This document shows positions 61,123-64,000 of a DNA stretch of 64,000 nt, piece after piece. The DNA lies in NCBI GenBank assembly GCA_947467345.1, contig CANIHD010000019.1, forward strand, positions 1 through 64,000, given 5' to 3'. The stretch comes from Alphaproteobacteria bacterium (GTDB lineage Bacteria; Pseudomonadota; Alphaproteobacteria; Micropepsales; Micropepsaceae). How positions within the stretch are numbered: position 1 is the stretch's first letter; each line of letters begins with the position of its first letter. A program made the position numbers and the translations under genes. The notes under the pieces are model-generated. The model was not told the DNA's origin, searched no databases, and saw only the letters and a program-made list of their open reading frames with translations.

Positions 61123-63312
61123 ATGAGCGAGCTTTCCCGCTATGCGAAGGTGAGTAACACACCCGAATTTGGCGCCGTCGTGGCCTTGATTGCGCGCACG
61201 TTTTCGCCTGACCAACCGGGCGGCGTGAGCCGTTTGGCCGCGTTCGGATTCTTCATGATGGCGCTCGCCGGCGCTGTGCTGGTGCTGTTGTCGCCGGGCT
61301 ATGCGCAATGGGCCGGCGTGCTGCTGCTGCTGGCGATTGCCGCCTCCGGCATCGTGCTTCTGTTCGCCGCCTGGCCCCGCCGCCGCGCCGGGTCGGAAGC
61401 AGCCCAGCGCGCCGCCGCCGTTGCCGCCGCGTCTAACATCGCTTGGTCGGTGACTTCGCGCGACGGCACTGTGCTGGATTGCAACACCGCCTATCGCTTC
61501 CTTTCGGGTCTCAGCGAAGGCGAACCGCCGGCCCCGCCGCAGCTTGCTTTCCCTGGCGAAGGCCCGGCCGCGGCTTTGTACCGCCTGTCGCGGGCGGCCA
61601 TCGAAGGCCGCGCCCGGGAGGAAAATTTCGAAACCGAAAGCGGCCAGCGCCTAACGGCGGCCGTCCGTCCACTGAACAATGGCGAGGCGGCCTGGTGGTT
61701 CACGCCAAGGCTCCCCGAAGCCACGCCGCCCAAAGCCATGGTCAAAGGCACGGAGCCTGAGAAGCGCACCCCCTCGGCGCTGATCCGCTTCACCGAATTT
61801 TTCCGCAACGCGCCCATGGGCGTCGCTATCGTATTCGGTAACGGCAAAGTGGCGGAAGCCAACGATCCCTTCTCCGAGTTCTTCACCCTCGGCGCTTCGG
61901 CGGGGGGCGCGAAGCTGGGCGATCTGGTGCGCGCCAATGACCGTGCCGCCGCCATCGACCGCATTTCGCGCGCCGCCAATGGCGAAATCGGCCACGAGCC
62001 GGTGGAGCTGCATTCCGTTGCCGGCGAGCGCAGCGCGCAAATGTTCGCCAGCCCCTTCATGGCGTCGCCGGAAGGCGACCCGCGCGCCATTCTCTATCTC
62101 GTCGATACGTCGGAGCAGAAGCGCCTCGAAACGCAATTCGCGCAAAGCCAGAAGATGCAGGCCATCGGCCAGCTGGCGGGCGGCGTGGCGCATGATTTCA
62201 ACAATTTGCTCCAAGCCATCATGGGCAATTGCGATCTCTTGCTCATGCGCCATGCGGCGGGCGATCCCTCTTTCGCCGAAATCAACGAGGTGCGGCAGAA
62301 CTCGGTGCGCGCGGCCGCCCTTGTGCGCCAGCTTCTCGCCTTCTCGCGCCAGCAAACATTGATGCCCAAAGTTCTGGCGCTCAACGACACGTTGTCGGAA
62401 TTGTCGCTGCTGCTGCGCCGGCTTCTGGGCGAACGCATCACACTGAAATTCGAGGACGCGAAAAATCTTTGGCCGGTGAAAGCCGACGAAAGCCAGATTT
62501 CCAACGCGGTGATGAATCTCGCGGTGAACGCGCGTGACGCCATGCCGCCCGATGGCGGCGAAGTCATCATCCGCACGTCAAACCTGCTGCTCACCTCGCC
62601 GCGTCCCATCGGCACCGGCGCCATGCCACCCGGCGGCTATGTGCAGATCGAAGTCATCGACACCGGCGCCGGAATCCCCAAAGAAATTCTGGTCAAGATT
62701 TTCGAACCCTTCTTCACCACCAAGCCGGTGGGGCAGGGCACCGGCCTTGGCCTTTCCACCGTCTACGGAATCGTCAAACAAACCGGCGGTTTCGTCGATG
62801 TCGAAAGCGAAGTCGGCAAGGGATCGAAATTCCGCATCTATCTGCCGCGCCACATTGCCGTCGAAGGCGCTGTGCAGGAGCGCGCCGACGACAGCGAGAA
62901 ACAGGCGCCGCGCGACATCACGGGGCAGGACACGATCCTCCTTGTCGAAGACGAAGACGCGGTGCGGAGTTTCGCCGCCCGCGCGCTCAAAATGCGCGGC
63001 TACACCGTGCTCGATGCCAATGGCGGCGAAACCGCGCTCGAGATCGTCAAGAGCCATGTAGGCCCTATCCACCTTCTCGTCACCGACGTCGTGATGCCCA
63101 ATATGGACGGGCCCACGCTGGTGAAAGAAGCGCGCAAATTGCGTCCCGAAATGCGCATCATCTTCATGTCAGGCTATGCCGAAGAAGCCTTCCGCCGCAG
63201 CGAGGAAAAGGCTGAGCAGCACCATTTCTTGCCCAAGCCATTCGGCCTCAAGCAATTGGTGGCGAAGGTGAAGGACGTGCTCGACGAACCGCCCGCGGGA
63301 CGGGCGGCGTAG
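61123..63312 (+). CDS. cckA: CckA-type hybrid histidine kinase
   Basis: Cell-cycle kinase that in alphaproteobacteria phosphorylates ChpT and through it CtrA and CpdR. The 729-residue protein has two N-terminal membrane helices (about 40-60 and 64-86), two PAS-like regions (about 110-205 and 230-330), a HisKA domain with phospho-acceptor His357 in [19 protein letters not shown], an ATPase domain with DTGAGIPKE and [18 protein letters not shown], and a C-terminal receiver (about 605-725) with Asp655 in [17 protein letters not shown] 61123 is the MSELSRYAK start. It lies 153 bp after flhB, beside a flagellar operon with CtrA boxes. Confidence 0.94.
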   Translation: MSELSRYAKVSNTPEFGAVVALIARTFSPDQPGGVSRLAAFGFFMMALAGAVLVLLSPGYAQWAGVLLLLAIAASGIVLLFAAWPRRRAGSEAAQRAAAVAAASNIAWSVTSRDGTVLDCNTAYRFLSGLSEGEPPAPPQLAFPGEGPAAALYRLSRAAIEGRAREENFETESGQRLTAAVRPLNNGEAAWWFTPRLPEATPPKAMVKGTEPEKRTPSALIRFTEFFRNAPMGVAIVFGNGKVAEANDPFSEFFTLGASAGGAKLGDLVRANDRAAAIDRISRAANGEIGHEPVELHSVAGERSAQMFASPFMASPEGDPRAILYLVDTSEQKRLETQFAQSQKMQAIGQLAGGVAHDFNNLLQAIMGNCDLLLMRHAAGDPSFAEINEVRQNSVRAAALVRQLLAFSRQQTLMPKVLALNDTLSELSLLLRRLLGERITLKFEDAKNLWPVKADESQISNAVMNLAVNARDAMPPDGGEVIIRTSNLLLTSPRPIGTGAMPPGGYVQIEVIDTGAGIPKEILVKIFEPFFTTKPVGQGTGLGLSTVYGIVKQTGGFVDVESEVGKGSKFRIYLPRHIAVEGAVQERADDSEKQAPRDITGQDTILLVEDEDAVRSFAARALKMRGYTVLDANGGETALEIVKSHVGPIHLLVTDVVMPNMDGPTLVKEARKLRPEMRIIFMSGYAEEAFRRSEEKAEQHHFLPKPFGLKQLVAKVKDVLDEPPAGRAA

Positions 63313-63326
63313 GCGGAGCGCGGGCG

Positions 63327-63593
63327 ATGAAGGAAACGCACCTTCTCGACCTTCCAGATGGTCATCTGTCTTTGGAAGTCGCTTCCAACGATCGAAATAA
63401 GGTGACGGAAACTATCATTCGTCTATTTGGCAAGCCAAGAATCGAGCTGCTTGCCCCGTCGGGATCTATTCACTTCTTTGGCGGCGCGGAATTCATATTC
63501 CAAGACGAGCGGGACGATCCTTGTCTAATGTCGAGATCCGATGAAGGGGACGCTATTCTGCGACAACTCATCGAGGCGCTAAAACCAAGCTGA
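63327..63593 (+). CDS. Hypothetical 88-residue protein
   Basis: An unrecognised small protein with no membrane segment, starting MKETHLLDLPDGHLSLEVAS and with PSGSIHFFGGAEFIFQDERDDPC in the middle. It reads like a compact alpha/beta domain. Its composition is a little richer in A and T than cckA. It starts 14 bp after cckA, so it may share its transcript, but I can give it no function. Confidence 0.6.
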   Translation: MKETHLLDLPDGHLSLEVASNDRNKVTETIIRLFGKPRIELLAPSGSIHFFGGAEFIFQDERDDPCLMSRSDEGDAILRQLIEALKPS

Positions 63594-63727
63594 CGCTTAT
63601 CGTCCTCCGCGCATTGAGCGAGTTTGTAAACAATCACCTGCGATCGTCCGCAACCTGCGTCAAACCGCAAGATCGGTCGAGCGATTCATGTCCGTGAGCG
63701 CGTAACTGGTGCCGCCACGGAGGACGA

Positions 63728-64000
63728 ATGACGAAGGCGGCGCTGCAAAACTATCATGCCCGGATGCAGAGGGTGCTGGATCACATAGACCGGCATTTGG
63801 ACGACGATCTGGACCTGGGCGCGCTGAGCAATGTTGCGGCCTTCTCGAAGTTTCATTTCCACCGGCAATTCACAGCGATCTTCGGTCTCACCGTGTATCA
63901 TTATGTCCAGCTCGCCCGCATGAAGCGCGCTTCCTATCGGCTGGCCTACAGGGACGCTGAACGCGTCACGGACATCGCGATGGATGCCGGCTACGACGCA
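63728..64000 (+). CDS. AraC-family regulator, N-terminal part (runs off the window)
   Basis: The frame from ATG 63728 (MTKAALQNYHARMQRVLDHI) stays open to the window edge, 91 codons. It carries the AraC-type DNA-binding block at the very N-terminus: LDDDLDLGALSNVAAFSKFHFHRQFTAIFGLTVYHYVQLARMKRA and TDIAMDAGYDA, the second helix-turn-helix. An N-terminal HTH suggests the form that has a GyrI-like ligand domain behind it. That part is outside the window. The GGAGG at 63717-63724 supports the start. Confidence 0.85.
   Translation, partial: MTKAALQNYHARMQRVLDHIDRHLDDDLDLGALSNVAAFSKFHFHRQFTAIFGLTVYHYVQLARMKRASYRLAYRDAERVTDIAMDAGYDA

Noticed and set aside
1-64000. CRISPR arrays, tRNA and rRNA genes
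   Set aside because: No regularly spaced direct repeats were seen, and no cloverleaf-like or rRNA-like sequence was found in the short intergenic gaps.

Overview
The window is a chromosome segment of an alphaproteobacterium with about 60% GC. The evidence is the gene order around fur-plsC, miaB-phoH-ybeY-corC-lnt and rimP-nusA-ylxR-infB-rbfA-truB-rpsO-pnp, a CckA-type kinase, perfect CtrA boxes (TTAA-N7-TTAA) and a flagellar export operon. A Rhizomicrobium/Micropepsales-like lineage is a guess only. No rRNA, tRNA or CRISPR array was found.

Layout. 1-0.72 kb: truncated IS21-type istB remnant. 0.8-14.2 kb: metK-trmB, a CPBP protease, then the ribosome/translation block rimP-nusA-ylxR-infB-(YcxB-like)-rbfA-truB-rpsO-pnp, closed by a strong terminator. 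14.3-17.7 kb: a small zinc protein, a DNA polymerase I with a degenerate proofreading site, and two dispersed palindromic repeats. 17.7-24.6 kb (leftward): a 577-residue unknown protein behind a CtrA box, a MoeB/ThiF enzyme, a low-GC hypothetical, dnaJ and dnaK. 24.8-32.7 kb: an Aat-like protein with an altered active site, a beta-hydroxyacid dehydrogenase, malic enzyme, mutS and a methyltransferase. 32.8-45.5 kb: a secreted metallo-beta-lactamase-fold protein, then usp, nfu, a nitroreductase, tsaB, rimI, fur, plsC, a GlcG pair, miaB, phoH, ybeY, corC, lnt and an XRE regulator. 45.5-56.2 kb: mixed metabolism and maintenance, including hisE, a DUF885 peptidase, gluQ, a MOSC/glycosyltransferase chimera, polyamine catabolism genes, lolA, tetR, gpsA, EVE and Rieske proteins. 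56.2-61 kb: divergent flagellar export genes (fliOP left; flgBC-fliE-orf56-fliQR-flhB right). 61.1-64 kb: cckA, a small orphan and a partial AraC regulator.

How it fits together. Many genes are translationally coupled housekeeping sets for tRNA and ribosome maturation. The most coherent regulatory story is cell cycle and motility. CckA, which feeds the CtrA phosphorelay in relatives, sits directly behind flhB, and two perfect CtrA boxes lie in the divergent flagellar promoter. A third box precedes the unknown 577-residue gene, tying it to the same regulon by inference. The usp-to-XRE block normally lies immediately upstream of metK in many relatives. Here the two blocks are in permuted order and the metK edge carries the IS21 remnant, which suggests an old rearrangement.
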